From Algoriphagus sp. AGSA1 (GTDB lineage Bacteria; Bacteroidota; Bacteroidia; Cytophagales; Cyclobacteriaceae), in NCBI RefSeq assembly GCF_021390545.1, contig NZ_JAJUWR010000006.1, forward strand, positions 62,001 to 126,000: 64,000 nt of DNA, in the 5' to 3' direction. Made by a program: the position numbers and the translations under genes. The notes below the pieces were generated by a model that was not told the DNA's origin, did not search any database, and worked only from the letters and a program-made list of their open reading frames with translations. Numbering within the stretch: the first letter of the stretch is position 1; each line of letters starts with the position of its first letter. Positions 19,862 through 29,480 of this stretch are shown piece after piece.

Positions 19862-20556
19862 CTAATCTGTTTTATTAGGAATGAGGCTTAATTTCTCTTC
19901 AGTAAACAAGAGTGATATTTTTACCCCCTGCCTCCATTCAATGTTTAATTCGCCTCCCAATTGTGCACTAAAACCATGAATCAAAGTCCTGCCCAAAGAA
20001 CGACTTCGTGAAGGATCAAACCCCATGGGCAAACCTACCCCGTCGTCTTCAATGGTTAACTCATAGGTTAAGTCAGCTTTATGCAGCAGACATATTTTTA
20101 CGGTACCTGAACGTTCTTCCGGAAAAGCATACTTAAATGAATTAGTAATGGCTTCATTAATAATTAACCCTAAAGGAACAGCCACATTCATATCCAGGTC
20201 GATGGCTTCGATAAACAGTTTGAAACTAAGCCGCCGGGAAAGAGAATAGGTGTCCTGCAGGTAAGCCACTACTTCTTCTACATAGGGTTGGATGGGGATA
20301 CGTGCTAATCCTTCTGTCTGATACAGTTTCTGATGTATGAGTGCAATGGCCTGCACCCGGTTCTGACTATCTTTAATCGCAGACAGGGCAGCTTTATCTT
20401 TGAGGGTAGCTATCTGAGAATTCAGCAGGCTCATCACAATCTGCAAATTGTTTTTAACCCGGTGGTGGATTTCTTTCAGTAATCGTTCTTTCTCGTCCAA
20501 TAACTTTTCTAATGCCTGATTATTCTCTTGAATCTGTTGCTGTTGCTCTTTTAGAA
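19862..20556 (-). pseudogene. Headless histidine kinase remnant
   Basis: This frame encodes only the coiled coil ([12 protein letters not shown]), the HisKA_2 box [11 protein letters not shown] and the HATPase domain of a kinase very like HK1 and HK2. The whole signal peptide, TPR sensor and membrane helix are missing. Homology starts immediately after the HK2 stop codon (20557) and has no upstream ATG; the first usable start is a TTG at 20500, giving 212 residues. The ATPase motifs are intact except that SLGMTLIHG reads SLGRTLIHG. It is most likely what is left of a third tandem kinase after deletion. Coupled translation of a soluble kinase domain remains possible. Confidence 0.7.
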
Positions 20557-23193
20557 TTAAAAGACATATACTTCATTTTTATGAATTGAACTTATTTTCT
20601 CATCAGAAAATACCAAGGATATTTTTACTCCTTGGTTACTTTCTATTAATAATTCCCCGCCAAGTTGTGCACTGAATCCATGAATCAGGGTCATACCCAA
20701 TGAACGGCTATGTGCAGGATTAAACCCATCAGGTAAACCTACGCCATCATCTTCAATCGTTAACTCATAGATTGTATCAGATTTTTGCAATAGACTTATA
20801 AAGATAGTACCAGAGTTTTTTCCCGAAAAGGCATACTTGAATGCATTGGTAATCGCTTCATTGATAATTAAACCTAATGGGACCGCCCTATTCACATCCA
20901 GTTCTATCTGTCCGATAAAAAGTTTGAAATCATCTTTAAAAGAAAGATGATACGAGTCTTGAAGGTAAACTACTAATTCTTCTACGTAGGCTTTCATTGG
21001 AATTCTGGCTACCCCATCTGCCTGATATAGCTTCTGATGAATGAGAGCCATAGCCTGAACCCGGTTCTGGCTATCTTGGATGGCAGACATCGCGACTTTA
21101 TCCTTCAGGGAAGCTACCTGGGAATTAAGCAGACTCATAACAATTTGTAAGTTGTTTTTCACCCGATGGTGAATTTCTTTGAGCAATCGCTCCTTCTCAT
21201 CTAAGTGCAGTACCAGTTCCTCGTTCTTCTCTTGTATTTGTCGCTGTTGTTTCTTAAGAGATTCCTGTTGGGATTTAAGTTCTTTGTGTTGCTCTTGTAG
21301 TTTTCGTTGTTGCTCTTTTAAAAGGCTATTGTTTTGTTGCTTTAGCCGGTACCTGTTGTAAATTACGCCCAGCAATAACAGGAGTAGAGTAGCCCCGCCG
21401 ATGATTCCATTTCGAATGAGCAATGCTTTGTTTATTTTCTCTTCCTGAAGTTGCTTTTCCTGTGTTAAGGTTAAAATGTTTTGCTCTTTAAATTTTAAAT
21501 CCTGCTCGATCTTTTCGGTCTCATACTGTACCTGATAGGCAATGATCTGGTTGCTTTTGCGCTCATTGAACACCGAATCCTGCAGGATTTTATATTTCTG
21601 ATAATTCGAAATAGCCGAAGAGAGATTGCCTTGCAGGGAATCCAGCTTAAAGGCTTGGAGATGCAGATTACTTAATTTAATAAGATCAGGCTGCTTGTTA
21701 AGCATTTGGAAGTGTTCATTCAAGTGTGAGGATGCTTTCTTGAGCTGCCCGGTTGCTAAATATAAGGTGGTTAGGTTAGCATGAAATAGCATAATTTCAT
21801 CATTAATATTATAGAAATTAGTCCATCCTGCTTTACCTTTTACACTACTTGCTTTCGCTAATCCCTTTTTTAAATGCTTTTCTGCCTGTGCGTAATCCTG
21901 TAAGCCCATAAACGCCTTTCCTAAGCACAGAGCCGCTACTATTTCTTCAAGCAATACATTGGGAGGATTGTTTTCCAAAAAATTTTTAATGAGCGTTAAA
22001 GCTTCCTGCGGTCTCTTTAATGCAATCAAAGACTGGCTCATTTTTCTAATATTGATTAACCGAAATTGGAACCTTTCATTATCGGGTTCTCTTGACAGCT
22101 TGGTTAATACGGTTCTGTGCACTTCTAATGCCTCAGCATGCTGATTCAGATCCAGGTATATTTGACCGATAAGGCTGTAGAACTTGTCCAGATTTAATGT
22201 ATCGGCAGTTGCCCGGGCATTTCGGATAGCATCGAGCCCATAAGGCAGGGCCAGCTCGTAATTCCCCATACGGGCATATACCTGGCCTAACAGTTCATAG
22301 GTGTAATGCAGGTCCTGTGATCCGATTGATTTCTGAATGCGTAGGACTTCCAGCAGTTCTCTTAATGATTGGGCATAGTCTCCCTGGTACTGGTGCATAT
22401 TGGCAATCCATCGTAGTATAAATGCTTCTCTTTCTTTATTGCCTAGCTGCCTGTATAGGGCGAGTGCCTTTCTGTAATGGGTTATCCTATCCGTTACAGG
22501 TTCTTCAGACCTAGTGTAGCTACTCCCCAAAACAAACCATAGTCCTGCTTGTATGCTAAGGTCTTTTACCTTTTCAATAGCTACTATGGCTTTTTTTTGA
22601 TAGTGCTTCTTCATGAGAAAATCACCCCGCTCATTGTTGATGTGAGCCATCATGATTAAACTTCTCGCATGGCCAAGGCTGTCTTTAAGCTGTATCTGCA
22701 GGCTAAGAGCACTTTGTGCATAATATTCCGCCGAGTCCAGATCTTCCGGGAATTCATAGGGTTTTTGAAGGTAGTAGCGCCCAGTCCACTGCAGTACATC
22801 CGCTTTATTTTTATCAGGCTTCATCTTTTCAAGCAATGCCTGTAACTGCCCTATTTTTTGGCTTTGGAGATATACCCGTGCAAACATCTTCTGACTTCCT
22901 TCAAATCCCTGGCTATATGCAAGTGTCCGGCTTAAATCTTCAGCTTTGGTAGCATAGTCAAAAGCAGATTCCAAATTCTCTTTATATTTTCCAGGCTTAT
23001 TTAAAAGATGATTTCCCAACTTCAGGTAGAGTTTTACCCGGTTGCTATCCGGCTTGCTTTGCGAGAGTAGCCAATACAGATCTTCAGCTTCGCTTCGAGG
23101 GATTTGTTTTGATTGCAGGATAAAGGGCATTAGCAACAAACATAGGTATAAAAGCAAGCACTGACGGTAACTCATAACAAGATAGTTTAGCAA
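20557..23193 (-). CDS. TPR-sensor histidine kinase (HisKA_2 type), HK2
   Basis: The 878-residue paralogue of HK1 has the same order: signal sequence ([15 protein letters not shown]), TPR repeats to about residue 540, and a transmembrane helix ([19 protein letters not shown]). An extended coiled coil rich in KEQQ/KLQEQ repeats leads to [11 protein letters not shown] near residue 675 and the HATPase ([18 protein letters not shown]). It has no response regulator of its own next to it. Because the dimerisation and catalytic domains of HK1 and HK2 are so alike, both may feed the regulator at 14904-16892, giving two sensors for one output (inference). Confidence 0.93.
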   Translation of the reverse strand: MLNYLVMSYRQCLLLYLCLLLMPFILQSKQIPRSEAEDLYWLLSQSKPDSNRVKLYLKLGNHLLNKPGKYKENLESAFDYATKAEDLSRTLAYSQGFEGSQKMFARVYLQSQKIGQLQALLEKMKPDKNKADVLQWTGRYYLQKPYEFPEDLDSAEYYAQSALSLQIQLKDSLGHARSLIMMAHINNERGDFLMKKHYQKKAIVAIEKVKDLSIQAGLWFVLGSSYTRSEEPVTDRITHYRKALALYRQLGNKEREAFILRWIANMHQYQGDYAQSLRELLEVLRIQKSIGSQDLHYTYELLGQVYARMGNYELALPYGLDAIRNARATADTLNLDKFYSLIGQIYLDLNQHAEALEVHRTVLTKLSREPDNERFQFRLINIRKMSQSLIALKRPQEALTLIKNFLENNPPNVLLEEIVAALCLGKAFMGLQDYAQAEKHLKKGLAKASSVKGKAGWTNFYNINDEIMLFHANLTTLYLATGQLKKASSHLNEHFQMLNKQPDLIKLSNLHLQAFKLDSLQGNLSSAISNYQKYKILQDSVFNERKSNQIIAYQVQYETEKIEQDLKFKEQNILTLTQEKQLQEEKINKALLIRNGIIGGATLLLLLLGVIYNRYRLKQQNNSLLKEQQRKLQEQHKELKSQQESLKKQQRQIQEKNEELVLHLDEKERLLKEIHHRVKNNLQIVMSLLNSQVASLKDKVAMSAIQDSQNRVQAMALIHQKLYQADGVARIPMKAYVEELVVYLQDSYHLSFKDDFKLFIGQIELDVNRAVPLGLIINEAITNAFKYAFSGKNSGTIFISLLQKSDTIYELTIEDDGVGLPDGFNPAHSRSLGMTLIHGFSAQLGGELLIESNQGVKISLVFSDEKISSIHKNEVYVF

Positions 23194-24100
23194 TCAGAAG
23201 ACCAAAAGGTCAATCAAGAAGAAACCGAATGAACGTTATCTGAAGACAGAAAAACCAAAAGTGTAATCTCTGTGGCTTTTTACACTCCGGCTTAATCATT
23301 GGCTTGGAAATAAAATCAATTGGTAAATGTTCAATATAGTATATGGCCATACTGTCAGTGAATTATTGGATTAGTTGTTTGTTGATTCAGGCCAGCTTTC
23401 AAACTACATCTCCCGCATCGCCACTTTTTTGGAGAACATTGCTTGGTTCTTCAAGAGTAATAGATTGAGGAATGCGCAATGCTCGGGAAGTGAAGAAGGA
23501 ATGACAATGGCCGTTAAGTCCTTTGATGACCCATAATCAATCTGCAGAGGGGAAAAGATTCAAGTAATTTCTAATCCCGTTAAGCAATTTAGCAATAATC
23601 CAGCTTGAGTCTAAAAAAAGCAGCCCTGATTTAAAGAATATTCCATGGGAAATGTATGCGAAATGGAAATAATAGTTTCAGCAAATCCATGGCTGTACAT
23701 TAGCACTTCACTTTGATTATACCTTGCTTCCATTAGTGTTCGACTAGTAAATATAGAAGCCAACAATATTTTTTCCTAGGTAAAATCACCTTGTTTTCAA
23801 GAGCAAATATTAGAGCTATATACACGAGAAGTCCATTAATATGGAGTTTCCTCCAAAAAAAACTCTATCATATTGGAGCCAAAGGCTAGTGAAAGTTGAA
23901 AATGATAAATAATGAGCATCTCACAAAGTATTAGTTTTTAGTTAGTTGAAGGTGTCTTTCTCAGCTGCGGCAACAACCTTATTGTCTGGCACTTTTTTTA
24001 TTCCATAAACCAGAAATACATAATGTTGGCTTCAGTAATCTAATCCTGTTCTGGAAGGATTAGCCTGCAGTATGCCGTTAATCCATACAAAGAAAAATAT
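23194..24100. other. Intergenic region with tandem palindromes, 907 bp
   Basis: This gap lies between divergent HK2 and the cupin gene. It contains two NTCC-N8-GGAG sites, GTCCATTAATATGGAG (23831-23846) and CTCTATCATATTGGAG (23863-23878), 32 bp apart, matching the pair upstream of HK1. A weak sigma-54-like TGGCAC at 23987-23992 has only TTAT at the -12 position. The HK2 leader (GACCAAAAGGTCAA just upstream of its start) resembles the HK1 leader. No coding frame is convincing. Confidence 0.55.
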
Positions 24101-24550
24101 ATGTCTCAAGCGTTTTGGTTATTTGGCACCCACTTAAGTATTCTAGCAGATGAGCACCAGACAAATTCAGCATACGATCTGATCGAAGGGCAGTTTCCGG
24201 CAAACATGGAAACTCCTTTGCATATGCATACGAAATATGCGGAACAGATTTATGTGCTGGAAGGTGAATTTACCGTCTATATGAACAAAGAGAAAATCAC
24301 CCTCACACCAGGCGAACATCTTTTTATTCTTCCCAATACGCCTCATGTGGTAGCGGCTTCCAGTAGTAAAGTAAACCGTGCCCTTACCGTTGCCTCTCCC
24401 AGTGGATTTGCAAAGTTGATCCGAAGTGTGGGGATTTCCGGTGAAGATGCCACCCAACCACCAGACACACCTAACGATATGGGATTGTTTATAGAGCTTT
24501 CTAAAGAAACCGGTGATGTGATTTTGGGTTCGCCGGGCGCCAGACCTTAG
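24101..24550 (+). CDS. Cupin domain-containing protein
   Basis: The 149-residue single-domain cupin has motif 1 PLHMHTKYAEQIYVLEGE (metal-binding His/Glu set) and motif 2 GEHLFILPNTPHVV. Members include small dioxygenases, isomerases and pure sensors; this one cannot be specified. It is transcribed alone, away from HK2, with the tandem palindromes and a weak sigma-54-like promoter in its upstream region, so it may be a target of the neighbouring signalling genes. Confidence 0.88.
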   Translation: MSQAFWLFGTHLSILADEHQTNSAYDLIEGQFPANMETPLHMHTKYAEQIYVLEGEFTVYMNKEKITLTPGEHLFILPNTPHVVAASSSKVNRALTVASPSGFAKLIRSVGISGEDATQPPDTPNDMGLFIELSKETGDVILGSPGARP

Positions 24551-25422
24551 CTTCGCAAATCAAGTCATAGCTCTGCTTAATGTACCGAAAATCCTATTCA
24601 TAATGACTTAGTCGGATTTTTCTGACTAAAAGTTCTGTCGAAACAGCTTTATATCTAATACAAGCATGCATAACTCCCATTTTATCACCAATATTGAAGA
24701 AGGTTTTTGAATATACATTATAATTAATATCCGGAATCCAGGTTGTATAGTTTTTTTCTACTTTCAAACAAGAAGTGGCACCGCCTGATAAATGGCTTTC
24801 AACATTATTCAAATTAACTCCCACTTTTACTCAATTAAACTTTATAAGGCCTAATTCCTTAATTATGACAGTAGTGCACCATGTAGTAAAACCTCCAACA
24901 TTGTAGAGGACAATAGCATTAATCTCCATTTCCTTGGAGTCTAAGTGTGGCCTTAGTAATCTATACTTTAGATTTTTAAAAAAAAAGCCGCTCTTATAGT
25001 ATTTAAAGGCCGTTTCGTGTCTTTTTAATTCCTTTTACACTTAATGGTACAGCACTTGAAACGGATTGTCTGACAGTCTGTCTCAAAAATATAGCACGAC
25101 ACTTAAATTCTAAATTCTGAAGATTAAGAACGAACTAAACACTGAATTAATCCTACAGGAAATCATTTTATCTGTGAAAGGCTATTATTAAAAAAATAAT
25201 GATCGGAAAAGCACTTTAGTATGGTGGGAAAATGAAGTTTTGTGAACAATTAATAGGAGCCACTTGAGTGATTTTTTCTACTGATTTACTGGCAATTGAA
25301 CCTTGTTTTAAAAAAAAGAGGGGTAAATGCTGAATAATTATAAAAGTAGATATTTTAGTTGTTGTTTTATAAAATTTAAAATATAAAGAGAATCAAAGGG
25401 GTTTTATAATAAGTTTTATACG
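24551..25422. other. Intergenic region with one CTCC-N8-GGAG palindrome, 872 bp
   Basis: The palindrome CTCCATTTCCTTGGAG is at 24924-24939. About 125 bp further is TGGTAC-N5-TTGA (25045-25059), a possible but imperfect sigma-54 core, 365 bp before the next gene. A 76-codon minus-strand frame at 24594-24824 has no recognisable family and is not called. Otherwise nothing is seen. Confidence 0.5.
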
Positions 25423-27552
25423 ATGGAAAGTTTTAGATATGTTAAGGAGTTGGTATTGGAAAAATTGCCATATGAAGTTATCTGGTTAAACTCATCGGGT
25501 AATTTGGTCTATGCCAATGAGAAGTTTTGTAGAGTAATGGGATATAGTAAAGCTGAAGTAACAACACTTTCTATTAGAGATATTAACATTACTGTGACTT
25601 CTGAAAGTTGGGATAGTCACTGGGATGAAGTAGTTCGAAATGGATGCGTTAATTTTCCCGTAATTCACAAAACAAAATCCGGTAAATTTTATAATTTAGA
25701 AATTTTTGCTCAACTAATTTCGTATAACAACGAGGAATTTATTTGCGGTGTGGGTAGTGAAATAACTGAAGCTAGTTTTTATAAAAATGTAATTGATAAT
25801 ACAAAGGATATCGGAAGTGTTGGAGGTTGGGAGCTTAATTTGCAAGATGGCTCAATTATAGTCACCTCTTGTGCATTAAATATTTTTCATACGTTGGATT
25901 CCAATGATTTTTTACCTTCTAATATCAAACATCAATTCGACGATAGGCAAAAAGTTGATGATCTTTTTACACAGTTGATTGAAAATGGGATTGCTTTCGA
26001 TGAAATATTTGAAACTAAGGAATCGCCCCCCAGGTATATCAGGGCTATTGCAAAACCTATCCTGAAAGGGCATGAGGTTTTTAAAATCTCAGGAGTTTAT
26101 CAGGATATCACGGAGATTAAGCAAAAAGAAAATGATCTGACGCTCTATAAAACCATCATTGACAATGCACAGGATCTGATTTATGTCTATAACGATAAAG
26201 CGGACTTGTTGCATTACAGCGAATCATTGGTTGAAAAACTGGGGTTTACCAAACAGGAACTGGATCGGCTTAATATGTTTGAGATAGACCCCTCTCTTAC
26301 ACCGGGATTTTGGAAAGGACATTTTAAGGAACTAAGGGAAAAAGGATCACACCGTTTGGAATGGATAATTACCAGGAAAGACGGAACGAAGTTCCCGGCG
26401 GATATCACGGCAAGCCATTTAAAGTATTATGGTGAGGATTTTAGCTGCGCCGTTGTAAGGGATATTACGGCAAGAAAGAAACATGATCTGGAATTATATG
26501 AAGCCTTGGAGGAAATCAAGTCGCTAAAAGAGCGCCTTGAAAATGAGAATGAATATTTACAGGAGGAGATCAGTAAGAATTTTAACTATAATAATATTTT
26601 ATACAGCAGTGCTTCCTATAAAAAAGTGCTGACACAGGTTGACCAGGTGGCCGCTACGGATACCACGGTGCTGATCACAGGTGAATCCGGGACAGGGAAG
26701 GAATTGCTTGCAAGTGCCATACATAGCAATAGTAGAAGGAAAAACCGTCCTCTGATTAAAATCAATTGTGCGACACTACCCAAGGAGCTGATGGAAAGTG
26801 AGTTGTTTGGCCATAAAAAGGGCGCGTTTACAGGTGCGATGGCCAATAAGATGGGGAAGTTTTCCCTAGCGGATGGGGGGACGATCTTTCTTGATGAGAT
26901 AGGGGAGTTGCCAGTGGATCTTCAGCCCAAGCTACTCCGGGTTTTGCAGGAAGGAGAATTTGATGAACTGGGCGGCACGAAGACCATCAAGGTTGATGTG
27001 CGGATTATTGCGGCAACCAACCGCGATTTAAAGGAAATGATGCGTGAGGGTCTTTTTAGAGAGGACCTTTATTATCGCTTGAATGTTTTTCCCATCTACA
27101 ATATTCCCTTACGTGCCAGAAAAGACGATATACCTTTGTTGGCCCAATATTTTTTGGAGAAATATTCGGCGAAAGCGGGCAAATCTTTTAAGCGTTTGGC
27201 GACAAAAACAATTGAGTGTCTGATGAATTATAATTTCCCGGGGAACATCAGGGAACTGGAAAATTTGATCGAGCGTGCCGTTATCGTGGAGAATGGCTCA
27301 ACGCTGGGCCCGGGGAACTGGATCCCTAAAAATGAGATTTCAGCGTTTAAAACTGATTTTCAGCCCTTTGAGGAGAAGCAGAGGGAATACATCATTGAAG
27401 TGCTCGAACATACCAATTGGCGGATCAGCGGGCCTAACGGGGCCGCTGCGATTTTGGAGATGAAAGACAAGACCTTGTTTGCTAAAATGAAGCGATTGGG
27501 TATAGAGAAGCAAGTTGGTCTGAAATCTTTAAGCAATCATAGAAATAACTAG
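25423..27552 (+). CDS. PAS-domain sigma-54-dependent activator (copy B)
   Basis: The 709-residue paralogue of the protein at 12600 has the same plan: PAS, PAS-like/PAC, PAS, linker, AAA+ (GESGTGKE 420-427, GAFTGA 467-472) and Fis HTH. Its first roughly 200 residues are clearly homologous to copy A but strongly diverged. The remainder is almost identical, including the DNA-binding domain, so both should recognise the same enhancer sites while sensing different inputs. It lies upstream of, and on the same strand as, the first of four sigma-54-like promoters (28.1 kb), which makes it a strong candidate activator of the downstream gene array. Confidence 0.95.
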   Translation: MESFRYVKELVLEKLPYEVIWLNSSGNLVYANEKFCRVMGYSKAEVTTLSIRDINITVTSESWDSHWDEVVRNGCVNFPVIHKTKSGKFYNLEIFAQLISYNNEEFICGVGSEITEASFYKNVIDNTKDIGSVGGWELNLQDGSIIVTSCALNIFHTLDSNDFLPSNIKHQFDDRQKVDDLFTQLIENGIAFDEIFETKESPPRYIRAIAKPILKGHEVFKISGVYQDITEIKQKENDLTLYKTIIDNAQDLIYVYNDKADLLHYSESLVEKLGFTKQELDRLNMFEIDPSLTPGFWKGHFKELREKGSHRLEWIITRKDGTKFPADITASHLKYYGEDFSCAVVRDITARKKHDLELYEALEEIKSLKERLENENEYLQEEISKNFNYNNILYSSASYKKVLTQVDQVAATDTTVLITGESGTGKELLASAIHSNSRRKNRPLIKINCATLPKELMESELFGHKKGAFTGAMANKMGKFSLADGGTIFLDEIGELPVDLQPKLLRVLQEGEFDELGGTKTIKVDVRIIAATNRDLKEMMREGLFREDLYYRLNVFPIYNIPLRARKDDIPLLAQYFLEKYSAKAGKSFKRLATKTIECLMNYNFPGNIRELENLIERAVIVENGSTLGPGNWIPKNEISAFKTDFQPFEEKQREYIIEVLEHTNWRISGPNGAAAILEMKDKTLFAKMKRLGIEKQVGLKSLSNHRNN
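26032..27509 (+). repeat. Long direct repeat, copy B (1,478 bp)
   Basis: Partner of 13218-14695, same orientation and no indels. Differences are concentrated at about 26478-26603, where the encoded linker differs by silent and replacement changes, while flanking stretches of hundreds of bases are virtually unchanged. This pattern points to recent gene conversion. Confidence 0.95.
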
Positions 27553-27819
27553 GAGATGGTAATTAAACCAATGGATCTCCCCTTAATTATTTAGCGGATA
27601 ACATAAATTGTAGTTAGTTTGAACTTAATAAAACTGTCCAACTAAGGGCATTCAATTTGAGATCTTGACTTATTTTTCGCTCTTATTTGGGTATATTACC
27701 ACTAATTTTGTGATAGTATCTGTTTTTAATGCAAGCGGTTTTTCATCAGGTGCAAGCTTTTTGACGACAATAGGTCTTTATCCATGTACCAGAAAATTCC
27801 AAAACCGGGAATTTCTAAG

Positions 27820-27961
27820 CAGCCTCAGCCATGCCATCTTCTACGTTGGCCACATTCGAGGTATAAGCATTCATCTTCTTGGCCGTCTTGAACCTGCCGG
27901 TAGGGCCTGCCTCCCGGAGGGCAGGCAGGCCTGGCTTACCTGAGACTTTTTCAGCAAGCCC
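27820..27961 (+). repeat. MITE-like element, left-truncated copy (copy 3)
   Basis: The interior (CATCTTCTACGTTGGCC...GGTATAAGCAT), a GC-rich CCTGCC/GGCAGG foldback and the right end TTTTTCAGCAAGCCC match copy 2. The left terminus and left target duplication are not found, so this copy is truncated. It lies in the 1,055-bp gap after activator B, which also holds the composite promoter at 28089-28194. A frame reading through the repeat (27665-27943) is not a gene. Confidence 0.75.
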
Positions 27962-28088
27962 TAAATCACTACGCCTATTACAGTGTTTGTGATTTTCTTG
28001 TTTTTCAATTTTTCAACAAGAGTGTTTCTCTTTGTTTTAAGGTTAATAGCTATATCTAGTAATAAATCAATTATAACTTTTAAAGGAA

Positions 28089-28194
28089 TTTCCTAAATAA
28101 TGGAAAACTCCTAAATGGTAGAATTTATTAAATAATTAATAAGTATTTAAAATGCTGATAATCAGATAGTAATGATTGTGGCATAACGATTGTA
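28089..28194 (+). promoter_or_regulatory. Composite sigma-54-like promoter P1
   Basis: The upstream inverted repeat TTTCCTAAATAATGGAAA (28089-28106) is followed 18 bp on by a degenerate second site CTCC-N8-AGAA (28108-28123). TGATAATCA follows at 28156-28164. Fifteen bases later comes the core TGGCATAACGATTGT (28179-28193), a GG-N10-GT spacing typical of sigma-54, although the -12 element ends in GT rather than GC. It would transcribe 28608 and 29481 through a leader of about 400 bp. Confidence 0.6.
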
Positions 28195-28607
28195 AATTAT
28201 TTATTCAATAGACTAAAATAAATATATTTTCATTGAAAATTGATTGCTGCCTGTCTCTTTTAGAAAATGTTACAGGAAATGTAACAACTACTTGATTTAT
28301 ACATGTTCTGGTTTGATTAGAAGATCTCTGCATATTTCCAGGGTATGGTTATGAGTGAATAAATATCTGAATCAGATGTTTGTTTATCATAAGTGTTTAA
28401 ATAAAATAACTAGGGGTATTCAGCTATTTATAGAAATATATTAGCACTCTTGAACTCCCATATTTTGATTGCCACAAGAGGTAGTGGATATATCATAAAA
28501 GGCACAAACAATTAATCCAAAATTCAACAAATATTATAAAAGAAAAGGTAAAATTCATTAACCAATTAACCTGCATTTATAGGTTTATAACTAAAAATAA
28601 TATCGAT

Positions 28608-29288
28608 ATGCTTAATAAACTATTTTCAATCCGCCCTTCCGTGAGATGGCTGTTATTTGCCTTTAAATCTATAACGCTGCTTTGGATGTATTCCCCAGTG
28701 ATTGCACAGCAACGCGATATTCCTGTGGAAGTGTTTGCGGGAAATCGTGCCTTTGCCCACCAGATGTATATGACAAAGTACATGGATTCAACCAGCCGAT
28801 TTGGTTATTTCGGATATCTTAGATATGAAACTCCATACTCTGATCGGCAGAAAAGCAGTTTCCTCGGCCAGTCATTATTCTTTTATGATGTAGCAGAAGG
28901 AGTTAGCGCTGGAGGGGGTGGTTATATTACAAACGCTGGATTTGTGCCCCAGCTCGCATTGGCATATGGCCGTGATATTGGAGATCTTTACTTTTTGGTT
29001 TTTGGCTCCTTTGAGCCTATTAAATCGCCCAATAGCGAAATCTGGATGCTCATCACTTACAGCCCCCCATTGAATGAGAGTGGAAGCTGGAGATTATTTA
29101 CCCAATTCATGGGGTCTTATAATTTTAACTATAAAAATAATCTTCGTTACAATTTCGCAAATCAATACCTACGGCTGGGGCTAGATTATAATGATTGGCA
29201 ATTCGGTTTGGCTACTGATTTGATCCAGGAAAATCCCGGCGGATTGCTGCCCACAAACACAGGTTTGTTTTTAAGGCGATTGCTGTGA
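28608..29288 (+). CDS. Outer-membrane beta-barrel-like protein of unknown function
   Basis: The 226-residue exported protein has a signal peptide ending IAQQ (about residue 35). Alternating hydrophobic/aromatic strands typical of a small outer-membrane barrel follow (GYFGYLRYETPY, LALAYGRDIGDLYFLVFGSF, WRLFTQFMGSYNFNY). It ends in a short beta segment GLFLRRLL. I do not recognise a named family. It is the first gene after the P1 promoter and precedes a bestrophin-family gene by 192 bp on the same strand, probably in the same transcript. Confidence 0.7.
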   Translation: MLNKLFSIRPSVRWLLFAFKSITLLWMYSPVIAQQRDIPVEVFAGNRAFAHQMYMTKYMDSTSRFGYFGYLRYETPYSDRQKSSFLGQSLFFYDVAEGVSAGGGGYITNAGFVPQLALAYGRDIGDLYFLVFGSFEPIKSPNSEIWMLITYSPPLNESGSWRLFTQFMGSYNFNYKNNLRYNFANQYLRLGLDYNDWQFGLATDLIQENPGGLLPTNTGLFLRRLL

Positions 29289-29480
29289 TTAGAATTCAAT
29301 ATCCACATTGTGGAATGACGTTACCGGACTACCGTTGCCTAAAAGCCATTATCCATAGACTTGGCTTATTTGTTCCGCTGTGTTTTATAGCAAAGCGTAA
29401 AACTGATCGCTCTGTCTGATTATTCAATAGAAAAGTATGATTTTAGTATATTCACTCACCGTCAATCCTGCAAGTAACTT

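Noticed and set aside
23987..24002. TGGCAC-N5-TTATT upstream of the cupin gene as a fifth sigma-54-like promoter
   Set aside because: The -12 part lacks G and the TGATWATCA box at fixed distance is absent; kept only as a weak remark.
24594..24824. 76-codon minus-strand frame after the cupin gene
   Set aside because: No recognised motif and no promoter or partner; likely a chance frame.
27665..27943. 92-codon frame ending in PEGRQAW-type sequence
   Set aside because: Its second half is the MITE-like repeat translated; the first half is AT-rich and unlike any protein I know.
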